Source: Primulina eburnea
Lineage: Eukaryota; Streptophyta; Magnoliopsida; Lamiales; Gesneriaceae
NCBI RefSeq assembly: GCF_022965805.1
Contig: NC_133105.1
Span: 31,934,447-31,998,446 of the forward strand
Direction: 5' to 3'
Length of the DNA stretch: 64,000 nt
In this document: piece by piece, positions 34,138 through 44,883 of the stretch
Layout: the number at the start of each line of letters is the position of its first letter
Numbering within the stretch: the stretch's first letter is position 1
Position numbers and translations under genes: made by a program
Notes under the pieces: generated by a model
What the model was told of the DNA's origin: nothing
The model's database searches: none
What the model saw: only the letters and a program-made list of their open reading frames with translations

Positions 34138-34846
34138 TGATGTGAATCATTGTACGAATAAATAGCAAACACGATTAAACAATCGCACCCTCTATTTAAT
34201 TACGATAATAAGACTCGTGTGTTTTCCCGCTCTTTTGAATCAAGTAATTTGATGTGTTATTCACCTCTAAACTAGAAAAGTTTAGCAACAAATAAACACG
34301 AGATTAACAATCGAAATTTGATACGAACCTTCGAAGAACGACGCCTACGACAATCCGCACAAGCACGATCGACAAACGCCACAAAGTTATAAACTTTGAT
34401 AAGTTTGATTTAATTTGACAAAGCTAAAGCCTTGAAAAGTTGAGCGAAAATTCTCACAAGTTTGATAAACTCAAAATAATATGTGTATTGTGTGTAAATT
34501 TTCGTCCAATATATGTCTTATATCAAAAAGATAACAAGGATCTAGTTTCCTAACAAAATAAAACTCTAAATAAAGTAATTTTTCTCGGCCAAAACTCTAG
34601 GACACGGACCCCGTGTGTGCCTCCGTGTCCGGGTCCGTGTACACTCGGGTATAAACCTCAGCTGGAAGCAAAGGACACGGACCCCGTGCTCACCTCCGCG
34701 TACGGGTCCGTGTAGACACTGTCTTCGCCAACATAGTAGGGAACAGACCTCGTGCCTGGGTCCGTCTTCAGGTCCGTGTAGGCTCTGTAGTTGCTCATCT
34801 CGGAGTGTAAAGGGCACGGACCCCGTGTGCAGGTCCGTGTCGGGGT
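34138..34846 (-). repeat. E 3' LTR, truncated
   Basis: Matches 38988-39696 of the other E LTR, beginning TGATGTGAATC on the plus strand, and breaks off inside the GC-module part at about 34846. Modules such as CACGG-ACC-CCGTG are at 34603, 34676 and 34815. A second short LTR-end fragment starts at 34855 after a primer-site remnant. Confidence 0.8.
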
Positions 34847-34896
34847 ACACCAAATGACGTGAATCTTTGTACGAATAAAAGCAAACACGACTAAAA

Positions 34897-35709
34897 TTGA
34901 ATCGCGCCCTCAATTTAATATCGAACAAAGAATCTTTTTGTTTTCCAATTGTGTCTCATGCGAGTATTGAGTGTTGTGCTGTGGAAGGTGAGTTATTAGA
35001 TGATGTGCAAGTTGTTTCTTTTGCTCAACTGTCTACGAATGTAATTTGTATTGATCAATCAATTGGTTATGAGTTGGGAGAAAAAGAAAATGAGATGGTC
35101 GAAAAGAGGAGTGATAAAAAGAGTGAGATGACCATCAATGAAAATAAAGAGTTGTGTGAAAAAGAGGCCAAACAGACAAAAAAAGAAATTATATATATGG
35201 CCCAAAAGAGTGAGGAAAAGCGATTCTTTATTTTGAATAAACCACTTCATGTACATCTGTGCAAGGTTGGTTTATTTTATTTTAATGAAATAGCCGGTTC
35301 GATCCCGAGCATTGTGAAACTCTACTTGCAGGATTGTGGAAAAGGCATAAAATATGTTGATCTTCCTAGCTATCAAGAAAGACAAGATTTGAGGACAAAT
35401 CTTTTTAAAGAAAGGGAATATGATGTGAATTTAGCCAGCCACTATGCATTCCAAGAACCAATCCCGAGAGGACGCTTGAAGATATTGAATATTGCCCTTC
35501 ATCCAACCAATGAAAGCTTGGAAACAAGGCTCGAAGGGTTCGGGTTGCATCACAATCAAGTAGAGGATGACCGAGGCTACACGGATCTGTACACGGGGTC
35601 CATGTCCATCACAATGGAGAATGAAGAAAGCCGAGGGTACACGGACCCTGACCCTGGGGTCTACACGGGGTCCGTGTCTAGTACGAATTGGAGAGAATAT
35701 TTTTCTTAA
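34897..35709 (+). pseudogene. Internally deleted E-type pol ORF, opposite orientation
   Basis: Open for 270 codons. The middle (about 35050-35290) resembles the charged linker between protease and RT of the neighbouring E copy (KKE..YMAQKSE, PSIVKLYLQ). The next part (about 35370-35500) resembles the extreme pol C-terminus (DLRTNLFKERE, IPRGRLK). The end (about 35570-35690) is made of YTD..YTGS repeats translated from GC modules. RT, RNase H and integrase are absent between linker and C-terminus, so this is a deletion remnant that happens to remain open. It is unlikely to encode an enzyme. Confidence 0.6.
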
Positions 35710-36194
35710 ATTAGAGTTTTAATTATTTTGGTTAGAGTTTTAATTATTTTGGAAAGTAGATTTGATATATTTAAATATGCAATTTTTCATAGGTAGGGTT
35801 TGTTGCCTATATATAAGCTAGACTACCATGTAAACAATTCAACTTTTGTTCATTATTGATTCGATATCAAATTGCGAGATTTTCTCTCAACCGAAAGCGA
35901 AAGCTTTTATACACTTCGGTGTTTCAAAATCAAACTTATCAAAAGATTTGTCTTTTGTGGCGTTTGTCAATCGATTTTCACGAGGGTTGCCAAGGGCGGG
36001 TTCTTTGGAGGTTCTCTTGAAACGCGATTGTTTCTCTTGTTGATTAATTGTTGCTAGACCGCGTGATCTAGAGGCAATTATCACACCTATCCATTACTTG
36101 TTTCAAAGATCGGGAAAACACAATCGTTTCTTTATTCCATCGAATCGAGGGCGTGACTCGGATTTTGGGCGCGTTTGTTTTCGTGTTTGAAGAA
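35710..36194 (+). repeat. Diverged E-type LTR tail, plus orientation
   Basis: Noncoding. Contains a TATA-like CTATATATAAGC near 35808 and segments matching the E LTR R/U5 (TTTTCTCTCAAC, CAAACTTATCAAA, TTTGTGGCGTTTGTC). Ends ATCGCATCACA at the junction with the minus-strand RT piece. Opposite in orientation to the surrounding E sequence. Confidence 0.6.
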
Positions 36195-36195
36195 T

Positions 36196-36649
36196 CGCAT
36201 CACATGCAATTCATCTAACATATCATCTAGTCTAGGTATGGGGTGCCTATACTTAATGGTTATGTTATTGATTGCCCTACAATCCGCACACATACGCCAT
36301 GAGCCATCTTTCTTAGGGACTAGTAAAACGGGCACCACACAAGATGACATGGACTCACGCACAAACCCTTTACTAATAGCTCACTTACCTGTCGTTGCAG
36401 CTCCTTAGTCTCCTCCGGATTGCTCCTATAAGCTGGACGGTTCGGCAAGGCACTCCCGGGCACCAAATCAATTTGGTGTTCAATCCCCCTCAATGGTGGT
36501 AAGCCTTGAGGTAGCTCCTCCAGAAATACATCGTCAAATTCCTGCAATAGTGAAACAATAACGCTCGGAAGGGATCCGGGTATATCACTTGTGTTAAGGA
36601 GGATCTCCTTGTAAAGAATTAACACAAGTGGTTCATGTGTGTGCAACAA
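36196..36649 (-). pseudogene. E reverse transcriptase, N-terminal fragment
   Basis: Two overlapping frames: the upstream part reads EELPQGLPPLRGIEHQIDL and YRSNPEETKELQRQV, typical of the start of Ty3 RT; after a shift near 36345 it continues [42 protein letters not shown]. It ends at the junction at about 36195, before the YxDD centre. About a quarter of RT remains. Confidence 0.8.
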
Positions 36650-36655
36650 TTGTTT

Positions 36656-37162
36656 CTACTCACCTTTTTGGGCCATGTATGATTTCTTTTTGGCCTCTTT
36701 CCTCTCTTTTTCTTTTCCCTCATTTTCTTTCCTCTCTTTTTTTGTTTTTATGGCTATCTCACCCTTTTGATCACTCTTTTTTTCAGCCACTTCATTTTTG
36801 TTTTCAAAGGCCATCTCACTTTTTAATTCACTCTTTTTTTCGGCCTCATCTCTCTTTTTCTTTTTCAATTGGGCCTCCAATACTTGCTTTGGGGACAAAG
36901 GAAGCAATACAATGGATTCTTTCTTTAAAACAAATGAGTATCGATTTTTGAACCTATCATGAGTAACGTGCCTATCAAATTGCCATGGTCTACCCAACAA
37001 AATATGGCAAGCATGCATGGGCACCATGTCACACAAAACCTCATCCACATACTTCCCAATAGAAAAGGACACTAGAACTTGCCTGTTTACTTTCACCTCC
37101 GCACAATCATTCAACCATTGAAGCCTATATGGTTGAGGATGTTTTATTGTAGGCAATCCCAA
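36656..37162 (-). pseudogene. E protease C-terminal part and charged linker
   Basis: Reads GLPTIKHPQPYRLQWLND, CHILLGRPWQFDRHV (the protease flap-to-end region of chromoviruses), then a Lys/Glu-rich linker. Separated from the gag frame by a shift at the protease active-site region (about 37165-37195) and from RT by a stop. Confidence 0.8.
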
Positions 37163-37180
37163 TTTTCCACCATCTCAACA

Positions 37181-38488
37181 CTAGCCACATTGGTGCAACT
37201 TCCCCCCATCTATGATTACATTGCAAACCCTACCATTCACAAAACACCTAGTGTGGAACAAATTCTCCCTTTGGCTAGCCTCCTCATCCTTGACTTGGGC
37301 ACTCATGATTCGCCTAGTCACTAGCGCTTCTCCTATAACCGCTCCATATCCCTCATCGGGATCCTCCAACGCAGGCATATCATCATCACTACCCTCGCCA
37401 TCTCCCTCACTTTGAGATTCATACTCACCATAATCATTCAAAAACATTACCCTCTTATTAGGACACTCACTAGCAATATGACCCAACCCTTGACATCTAA
37501 AACATTTAGTATCTCTAGAACGAGTAGAAGGAATTTCAGTTTTACCTTGCAGTCCGTGTCTAGGTGCCTCTTGCTTTGTCTCAATCTTAGGCTTGGTCAC
37601 CACTTTGCTATCATCACGCTTTGCTACATTTGGTCGCCAAGAAGAAGACGTACCTCCAGTTTGGTTGGTGCGGCCAACTCGACGCCTTTTGAGTTGTTGT
37701 TCCACCTTTATGGACATTTGCACCATCTCGTCAAGGTCCAAGTAGTGCCTAAGCTCCACTTGATCTTGAATCTCCCTGTTCAAGCCACAAAGAAAACGAG
37801 CCATGGTTGCCTCACTATCCTCCTCAATATTGGCCCTAATCATGACTACCTCCATCTCCTTATAGTAGTCCTCAACACTCTTTGACACTTGCCTCAAAGT
37901 TTGTAGCCTCTTAAACATCTCCCTATAGTAGTGATTAGGCACAAACCTCTTCCTCATGACCCTCTTCATCTCATCCCAAGACTCAATGGGTCTCTCATTA
38001 TACCTCCTCCTAGTGGTCACTAATTGATCCCACCAAATGAGAGCATAATCTAAGAACTCCACCACCGCCAACCTAACCTTCTTCTGCTCGGGATAGTGGT
38101 TGCATTCAAAAACAAATTCTACCCTCTTTTCCCACTCTAGGTATGCCTCCGGGTCAAACTTTCCATGGAACGATGGAATTTTCATTTTAATGCTACCCAT
38201 GTGACCATCTTCCGTAGTCTCCTCATATCTACCCCGCATGGCTTCCCTTTTTCCTCTACTAAATCCTCTACCTCTTCCATTCCTACCCCAATTCTCATTT
38301 TGACTCTCATCGCCTCCTCCCAAATCATATTCCTCATCATCTCTACCCAAATCCCTAGGCTTAGGTTTACCCCCACTAACACTAACCTCAAGTTTATCCA
38401 ACCTCTCATGCAACGACTCCATTTGGGTCGTCATCACGGTCACTCCAAAGAAATTCACTCGTCTTTTCTCACAATTTTTTTTGCTCAC
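37181..38488 (-). pseudogene. E gag with zinc knuckle, running into protease
   Basis: 435 codons. N-terminal third is Gly/Arg-rich; the capsid domain shows IPSFHGKFDPEAYLEWEKRV, ALIWWDQLV and FLCGLNREIQDQV; the zinc knuckle CFRCQGLGHIASEC follows at about residue 325. Near the end NVIIDGG is the start of the protease active site, after which the frame is lost. The longest intact frame in E. The upstream start may lie at the MTTQMESLHERL methionine about 18 codons in; the true start is not certain. Confidence 0.82.
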
Positions 38489-38973
38489 AACAAATACTCA
38501 CCGTTCACTCCAAAGAAAAGTCACTTGCACTCAAGTGTATCACTCAAATTTTGAAAGCTCTCTTGGAAGTGCTCAAGCTTTGTATTCTGGGTATATCAAA
38601 CAATCAAGGTTCAAACTTGTGAACAAATGCGACCGACTCACTTGGACTGTGTAGACAAGAAATTCGAATATAGGAAATAATTTTTTTTTTTTTTGACTGT
38701 GAGAGACAATTGAATATGACTCTCTAAAGGGATTAGAACAATATACCAAAACATTGTGTAGGCAAATTTCCAAAATTTTGTACTCTTTTTTTTTTTTTTT
38801 GGTTAGTACAACTCGAAAATCCCAAAAACAATTGAAGAAAATTGACCTAATTTTCGAGAAAACTGTTTCACGAAAATTGAATAACGATAGAACGAAACAG
38901 ATCTGAAAACGATTGAAGAGATAACACAGATCTGAAATTTAACAAGATAACTTACTTGAATTCAATAAACCTG

Positions 38974-38985
38974 GCTCTGATACCA
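38974..38985 (-). other. E primer-binding site (tRNA-iMet)
   Basis: GCTCTGATACCA on the plus strand, the reverse complement of TGGTATCAGAGC, two bases from the LTR end at 38988. Confidence 0.9.
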
Positions 38986-38987
38986 AA

Positions 38988-39907
38988 TGATGTGAATCTT
39001 TGTACGAATAAATAGCAAACATGATTAAACAATCGCACCCTCTATTTAATTACGATAATAAGACTCATGTGTTTTCCCGCTCTTTTGAATCAAGTAATTT
39101 GATGTCTTATTCACCTCTAAACTAGAAAAGTTTAGCAACAAATAAACACGAGATTAACAATCGAAATTTGATACGAACCTTCGAAGAACGACGCCTACGA
39201 CAATCCGCACAATCACGATCGACAAACGCCACAAAGTTATAAACTTTGATAAGTTTGATTTAATTTGACAAAGCTAAAGCCTTGAAAAGTTGAGAGAAAA
39301 TTCTCACAAGTTTGATAAACTCAAAATAATATGTGTATTGTGTGTAAATTTTCGTCCAATAAATGTCTTATATCAAAAAGATAACAAGGATCTAGTTTCC
39401 TAACAAAATAAAACTCTAAATAAGGTAATTTTTCTCGGCCAAAACTCTAGGACACGGACCCCGTGTGTGCCTCCGCGTCCGGGTCTGTGTACACTCGGGT
39501 ATAAACCTCAGCTGGAAGCAAAGGACACGGACCCCGTGCTCACCTCCACGTACGGGTCCGTGTAGACACTGTCTTCGCCAACATAGTAGGGCACGGACCA
39601 CGTGCCTGGGTCCGTCTTCAGGTCTGTGTAGGCTCTGTAGTTGCTCATCTCAGAGTGTAAAGGGCACGGACCCCGTGTGCAGGTCCGTGTCGGGGTCCGT
39701 GCAGACTCGGCCGATGCACACAATGCTTGAATAATGTTCCTTTGGCCTCCACACGGACTCCCATGCATCACGATCCCTTCATGCTTGCTCATGACTCCCT
39801 GTAGTGCCTCCTTGAACTTCTTTAGTCGTCCCCTCGTGACTGGTCCTTCCGGCAACTGCATCGGATCCCATGCTTTCCTTTGAGCTTGACCGTCCGTGTT
39901 TTCATCA
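38988..39907 (-). repeat. E 5' LTR
   Basis: 920 bp; its outer end abuts the ATGTT target duplication and its inner end abuts the primer-binding site. CACGG-ACC-CCGTG modules lie at about 39500-39700. Confidence 0.85.
39508..39907 (-). pseudogene. Pol C-terminus encoded inside the E LTR
   Basis: From the first bases of the LTR a frame is open with the pol-end motif QLPEGPVTRGRLKKFKEALQ (39861-39802) and continues through the GC modules as TD/TGSV-type repeats to a stop at 39508. In the intact element pol would therefore read about 130 codons into the 3' LTR, as known for CRM-type chromoviruses (family knowledge). In this 5' LTR the segment has no upstream pol and would not be translated as such. 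Confidence 0.65.
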
Positions 39908-39912
39908 ATGTT

Positions 39913-40067
39913 GTACCAGATTTGTATTATTATACTGGTTTGTATAATACATTGATTCCATTACCTTCCGCATTTTAAAAGAAAAATTTTTAGACCCTGT
40001 TTTATCTTAAGTAACAATTAAATCCCAAAAGATGATAAATAAGATGATTAGCGTCCGGGTCCCCACA
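39913..40067 (+). repeat. A4 solo LTR, right part
   Basis: Resumes after the duplicated ATGTT and ends CCCCACA before GAGAA and the array. Confidence 0.9.
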
Positions 40068-42690
40068 GAGAATCTATCCACAACAACAAAAATAGAATCT
40101 CTCCCCTACTTAGTCCCAGGCAACTTCAAAATAAAGTCCATAAAAATGTCAATCCAAGTTATTTTTAAGAATAGCACGCAAAAGTGTTCCCAAAGTTCTA
40201 TTGACTACTTCAGTTTGTCCATCTGTTTGAGGATAACAAGTTGTAGAAAACAACAATTTTGTGCCAAGTTTAGCCCATAAAGGCTTTCAAAAGTAACTCA
40301 AGAATTTAACATCGCGACCAAAATCAATAGTCCTAGGCATGCCATGCAACCTAACGACTTCTCTAAAGAACAAATCCGCAATGTCAATCCAAGTTCTTTT
40401 TAAGAATAGCACGCAAAAGTGTTCCCAAAGTTCTATTGACAACTTTAGTTTGTCCATCCGTTTGAGGATGACAAGTAGTAGAAAACAAAAATTTTGTGCA
40501 TAGTTTAGCCCATAAAGTCTTCCAAAAGTAACTCAAGAATTTAATATCGCGACCAGAAATAATAGTCCTAGGCATGCCATGCAACCTAACGACTTCTCTA
40601 AAGAACAAATCCGCAATGTTTGAAGCATCATCGGTTTTATGACAAGCTATAAAATGTGTCATCTTGGAAAATCTATCCACAACAATAAAAATAGAATCCC
40701 TATCTTCTTAGTCCTAGGCAACCCCAAAATAAAGTCCATAGAATGTCAATCCAAGTTCTTTTTAAGAATAGCACGCAAAAGTGTTCCCAAAGTTCTATTG
40801 ACAACTTCAGTTTGTCCATCCGTTTGAGGATGACAAGTAACTCAAGAATTTAACATCGCGACCAGAAACAATAATCCTAGGCATGCCATGCAACCTAACG
40901 AATTCTCTAAAGAACAAATCCACAATGTTTGAATCATCATCGATTTTATGACAAGCTATAAAATGTGCCATCTTAGAAAATCTATCCACAACAACAAAAA
41001 TAGAATCCCTCCCCTTCTTAGACCCAGGCAACCCCAAAATAAAGTCCATAGAAATGTCAATCCAAGTTCTTTTTAAGAATAGCACGCAAAAGTGTTTCCA
41101 AAGTTCTATTGACTACTTCAGTTTGTCCATCCGTTTGAGGATGACAAGTAGTAGAAAACAACAATTTTGTGCCGAGTTTAGCCCATAAAGTCTTCCAAAA
41201 GTAACTCAAGAATATAACATCGCGACCAGAAACAATAGTCCTAGGCATGCCATACAACCTAACGACTTCTCTAAAGAACAAATCCGCAACGTTTGAATCA
41301 TCATCGGTTTTATGACAAGCTATAAAATGTGTCATCTTAGAAAATCTTTCCACAAAAAAAAAAATTGAATCCCTCCCCTTCTTAGTTCTAGGCGTGCCAG
41401 GCAACCTAACGACTTCTCTAAAGAACAAATCCGCAATTTCCATCCAAGTTCTTTTTAAGAATAGCACGCAAAAGTGTTCTCAAAGTTCTATTGACTACTT
41501 CAGTTTGTCCATCCATTTGAGGATGACAAGTAGTAGAAAACAACAATTTTGTGCCAAGTTTAGCCCATAAAGTCTTGCAAAATTAACTCAATAATTTAAC
41601 ATCGCGACCAGAATCAATAGTCCTAGGCATGCCATGCAACCTAACGACTTCTCTAAAGAACAAATCCGCAATGTTTGAAGCATCATCGGTTTTATGACAA
41701 CCTATAAAATGTGCCATCTTAGAGAATCTATCCACGACAACAAAAATAGAATCCCTCCCCTTCTTAGTCCTAGGCATGCCATGCAACCTAACGACTTCTC
41801 TAAAGAACAAATTCGCAATTTCCATCCAAGTTCTTTTTAAGAATAGCACGCAAAAGTGTTCTCAAAGTTCTATTGACTACTTTAGTTTGTCCATCCGTTT
41901 GAGGATGACAAGTAGTAGAAAACAACAATTTTGTGCCAAGTTTAGCCCATAAAGTCTTCCAAAAGTAACTCAAGAATTTAACATCGCGACTAGAAACAAT
42001 AGTCCTAGGCATGCCATGAAACCTAGCGACTTCTCTGAAGAACAAATCTTCCATGTTTGAAGCATCATCAGTTTTATGACAAGCTATAAAATGTGCCATC
42101 TTAGAGAATCTATCCACAACAACAAAAATAGAATCCCTCCCTTTCTTAGTCCTAGGCAACCCCAAAATAAAGTCCATAGAAATGTCAATCCAAGTTCTTT
42201 TTAAGAATAGCACGCAAAAGTGTTCCCAAAGTTCTATTTACAACTTCAGTTTGTCCATCCGTTTGAGGATGACAAGTAGTAGAAAACAACAATTTTGTGC
42301 CAAGTTTAGCCCATAAAGTCTACCAAAAGTAACTCAAAAATTTAACATCGCGACCAGAAACAATAGTCCTAAGCATGTCATGCAACCTAACGACTTCTCT
42401 AAAGAACAAATCCACAATGTTTGAAGCATCATCGGTTTTATGACAAGCTATAAAATGTGCCCTCTCAGAGAATCTATCCACAACAACAAAAATAGAATCC
42501 CTCCCCTTCTTAGTCCCAGGCAATCCCTCCCCTTTTTAGTCCCAGGCAACCCCAAAATAAAGTCCTAAGAAATGTCAATCCAAGTTATTTTTAAGAATAG
42601 CACGCAAAAGTGTTCCCAAAGTTCTTTTTAGCCACAAAGTCGGGCAAAAGTAACTCAAGAATTTAACATCGCGACCAGAAACAATATTCT
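40068..42690 (-). repeat. Integrase-fragment tandem array, part 3
   Basis: About eight degenerate head-to-tail units, with the marker TCCAAGTT(C/A)TTTTTAAGAA near 40150, 40385, 40747, 41057, 41444, 41823, 42187 and 42577 (spacing about 235-390 bp). Full units encode on the minus strand the core of a CRM/Reina-like integrase from [10 protein letters not shown] through [15 protein letters not shown] and [12 protein letters not shown] to [13 protein letters not shown]. The second catalytic Asp (IVSDRD in the family) is Gly in every unit that covers it. Two units (41444, 41823) begin with a different junction, where part of the [13 protein letters not shown] segment is repeated. Not translated as one frame; a repeat array, not a gene. 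Confidence 0.9.
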
Positions 42691-42775
42691 TTGCGGATTA
42701 GTTCTTTAGAGAAGTCGTTAGGTTGCATGGCATGCCTAGGACTATTGTTTCTGGTCGCGATGTTAAATTCGTGAG
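42691..42775 (+). repeat. Inverted terminal piece of the integrase array
   Basis: The array motif here runs in the opposite sense (plus strand reads [23 protein letters not shown]), face to face with the adjacent unit, making a near-palindromic junction around 42688. Confidence 0.85.
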
Positions 42776-42799
42776 TTATTGATCGAGCAAAACTTGCAC

Positions 42800-44202
42800 T
42801 GTGATATCCTCAATAAAAATATGATTTTGTATGCTCAAAATTAATCGCATGTGCACGATGTCAAGTAATAATATAGTGTACAAGAGTACGAGTATCGTTC
42901 CACTGAAGACTGTGTTTAACAAGTATTATTTTCAGTTATTTAACATTTAGCAACAAAAATTGAGTTGTGTGATTATCCCTACTATGCTCAAATAAATATG
43001 CGATTAAAATGATTCAACAAGTAATGAATGAGAATTTAATCTAAAATGTTGAGTTAAAATTCAAGGAGAAATGGATTTGTTGGGAATCTCGGTTCACCTA
43101 CCCCTCGTTAATTTATTATTTCGTTCGATCGTGATCTACGCTTCCGACAGGATTTCCTAATCTATTGAACACACTCTCTCGAGCTATGCCAAACTAATTC
43201 CACTCAATGAAGTAATTAAATATCTTTAATTATTTATCACGAGCGAATCGCATTTCGATCTATAAAATCCCCTAGTTTTCGACCCTTAGGACTATGACTA
43301 TCGGCACGTATCCAATTTCATATATCTATGTAAATTGTAGATCCGCGAATTCTACTACTCGATCCTATCACTCGTTTTTCTCTCGAACTCACTCGTGATA
43401 TGAAAACGTCGTTAAAGTTAGCTACGCTTTAATGACACGATAAAACAGTAGTAAAATCAAGAATAACGCACAACAGAAATATAAATTAATTCAAATCAAC
43501 GTTCGGGGTAGGATCCCCTTTAATCCCAACAAATAATAAAGTTAGCTACTAGAATTCATTGTAAAAATAAATGCAACAATGTTTAAAATGAAAGAAACTA
43601 GATTAGAAATACTAGGCGAGACGAAATCTGCGAAGAACGGTGCTCGGAAAGCTTCAAATCTTCAATCCAAGCGCAAAGTTCTCTCCAAAAGCTTGTGACG
43701 GCTGCAACATCAAGTCTGAATCCCTCTCAAAGTCGACCAACCGACCTTCCAAAGCATTCTCCTACCAGAATAAGGTAAGGAATTGCACACAATATCTTTC
43801 CAAAAATAGGTGGTGCTCGGGCGGTAGAAAAGTACCGCTCGAGCGCCACACCTTCTGTAAAATCTCATGGGATGCGCGGCATTCGCGCTCGGGCGGTAGA
43901 AAAATACCGCTCGAGCGCCGACCTTTCTGCATTTTTGCTCGAAAATCCACCTACCGCGCTCGGGCGGTAGAAAACTACTGCTCGAGCGCCGACCTTGCTG
44001 CACTTCATTTTCTTGACTTGGCACTTGGCTCCGATTTTTGGTTTTCCGGCCACTTTTCCTGCAAATTCATCATGCCCGAGTGAGATAGGATAAAATGCAA
44101 ATATTTACTCTAAAATGAACAGAATATGATTGAAATAAACGATGCGCAATGCAAAATACACAAAGACTAATGCAATAAAACACGTAAAAACGACACATAT
44201 CA
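42800..44202 (-). repeat. D 3' LTR (Athila-like)
   Basis: About 1.4 kb, TGTGATATCC to ACACATATCA on the plus strand, bordered on the inner side by a purine tract on the minus strand (44203-44215). The left end is set by TG and by the loss of array similarity. The target duplication cannot be checked because the 5' LTR is outside the window. Carries three GC modules. The ORFs on both strands here are module translations and not genes. Confidence 0.7.
43812..43990. repeat. Three 36-bp GC-rich inverted-repeat modules in D LTR
   Basis: At 43812-43847, 43884-43919 and 43955-43990. Left arm of the type GCTCGGGCGGTA, loop GAAAA(G/A), right arm TACCGCTCGAGCGCC; 13 of 15 arm positions pair in the first. 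Same length and key words as the B modules. Confidence 0.88.
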
Positions 44203-44883
44203 ACCTCCTCATACTAACCTTTTGCTTGCCCTCAAGCAAAATAGGTCATAACCCACAACCAAAATACGAAATAAAAACAAAATAAAAGAATTAAACTAAC
44301 GAACTTGATGGTGAAGTAGCAAACCATTATATCCTGCCTCAGCGGGTGTTTGAACCACATCCAATTAGTCAAATCACAACATTCACCAATACCCCTTTTA
44401 AAAGCACCTTATAACCTTTTGATTTTGACCAGAAAGTGTGGTCGTGTGTGTGCTGTGGGTCTCACTAGCTCGTGCTTCAGACAGTTTCATTTGCAAATCA
44501 TGCGAGCCACCAAATCAACAGTTCAATGCAAGTTTCCCTATCCCGAGTTCTGTTTCTAGTCGTGACCAACAAGTGAACACAAAGCGGCTAATTTTCAAGG
44601 TTGTACACCAGGAATTAGAGAGTCAATATGAGGTTTCGAACAGCTAAAGAAGATGGGACGTACACTGATCATTTTCATTATGCACTTGTCAGAATTTTTA
44701 TCTGACATTCCTCAACGCCTTACTTCTCCATCTATTTAGCCTTGGGATAGGATTTCATCCCTTTTTGGCTCCCCCACACCTTACATCCCCTTTTTTCATT
44801 TACAACATTATTGTTGTAATACTTCTTTTTTTTCTCTTTTTTTTTTTGGTGCATAATTTTCTCAAGTGTACTCCCTAAGTTTT
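44203..44883 (-). other. D 3' noncoding region, left of C2
   Basis: Begins (minus strand end) with a polypurine tract next to the LTR. No supported coding; T-rich runs near 44825-44850. Ends in GTTTT (44879-44883), the duplicated target of C2. Confidence 0.75.

Larger units (their letters stand above)
34138..39907 (-). mobile_element. E block: rearranged CRM/Reina-like chromovirus remnant
   Basis: 5.8 kb inserted in A4 with ATGTT duplicated at 34133-34137 and 39908-39912. Read on the minus strand: a 920-bp LTR (39907-38988), primer-binding site, gag, protease and the first part of RT. Then comes a foreign-orientation piece (34940-36194), then a truncated LTR. Most of RT, RNase H and integrase are gone. 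The IIDGG protease motif style and the pol frame entering the LTR suit the CRM/Reina group (inference). Confidence 0.82.

Noticed and set aside
36628..36951. Plus-strand Phe/Ser-rich ORF and others at 37412-38554
   Set aside because: Shadows of the minus-strand E gag and linker; the minus strand has the recognisable gag and protease motifs.
38685..38805. Poly-T runs as poly(A) tails of LINE or SINE insertions
   Set aside because: No adjacent LINE/SINE sequence or target duplication; they fall in the E leader between primer site and gag.
42800..44202. Host gene promoter or gene upstream of the C2 insertion
   Set aside because: The stretch fits an Athila-like LTR with TG/CA ends and an adjacent polypurine tract; no host coding seen.
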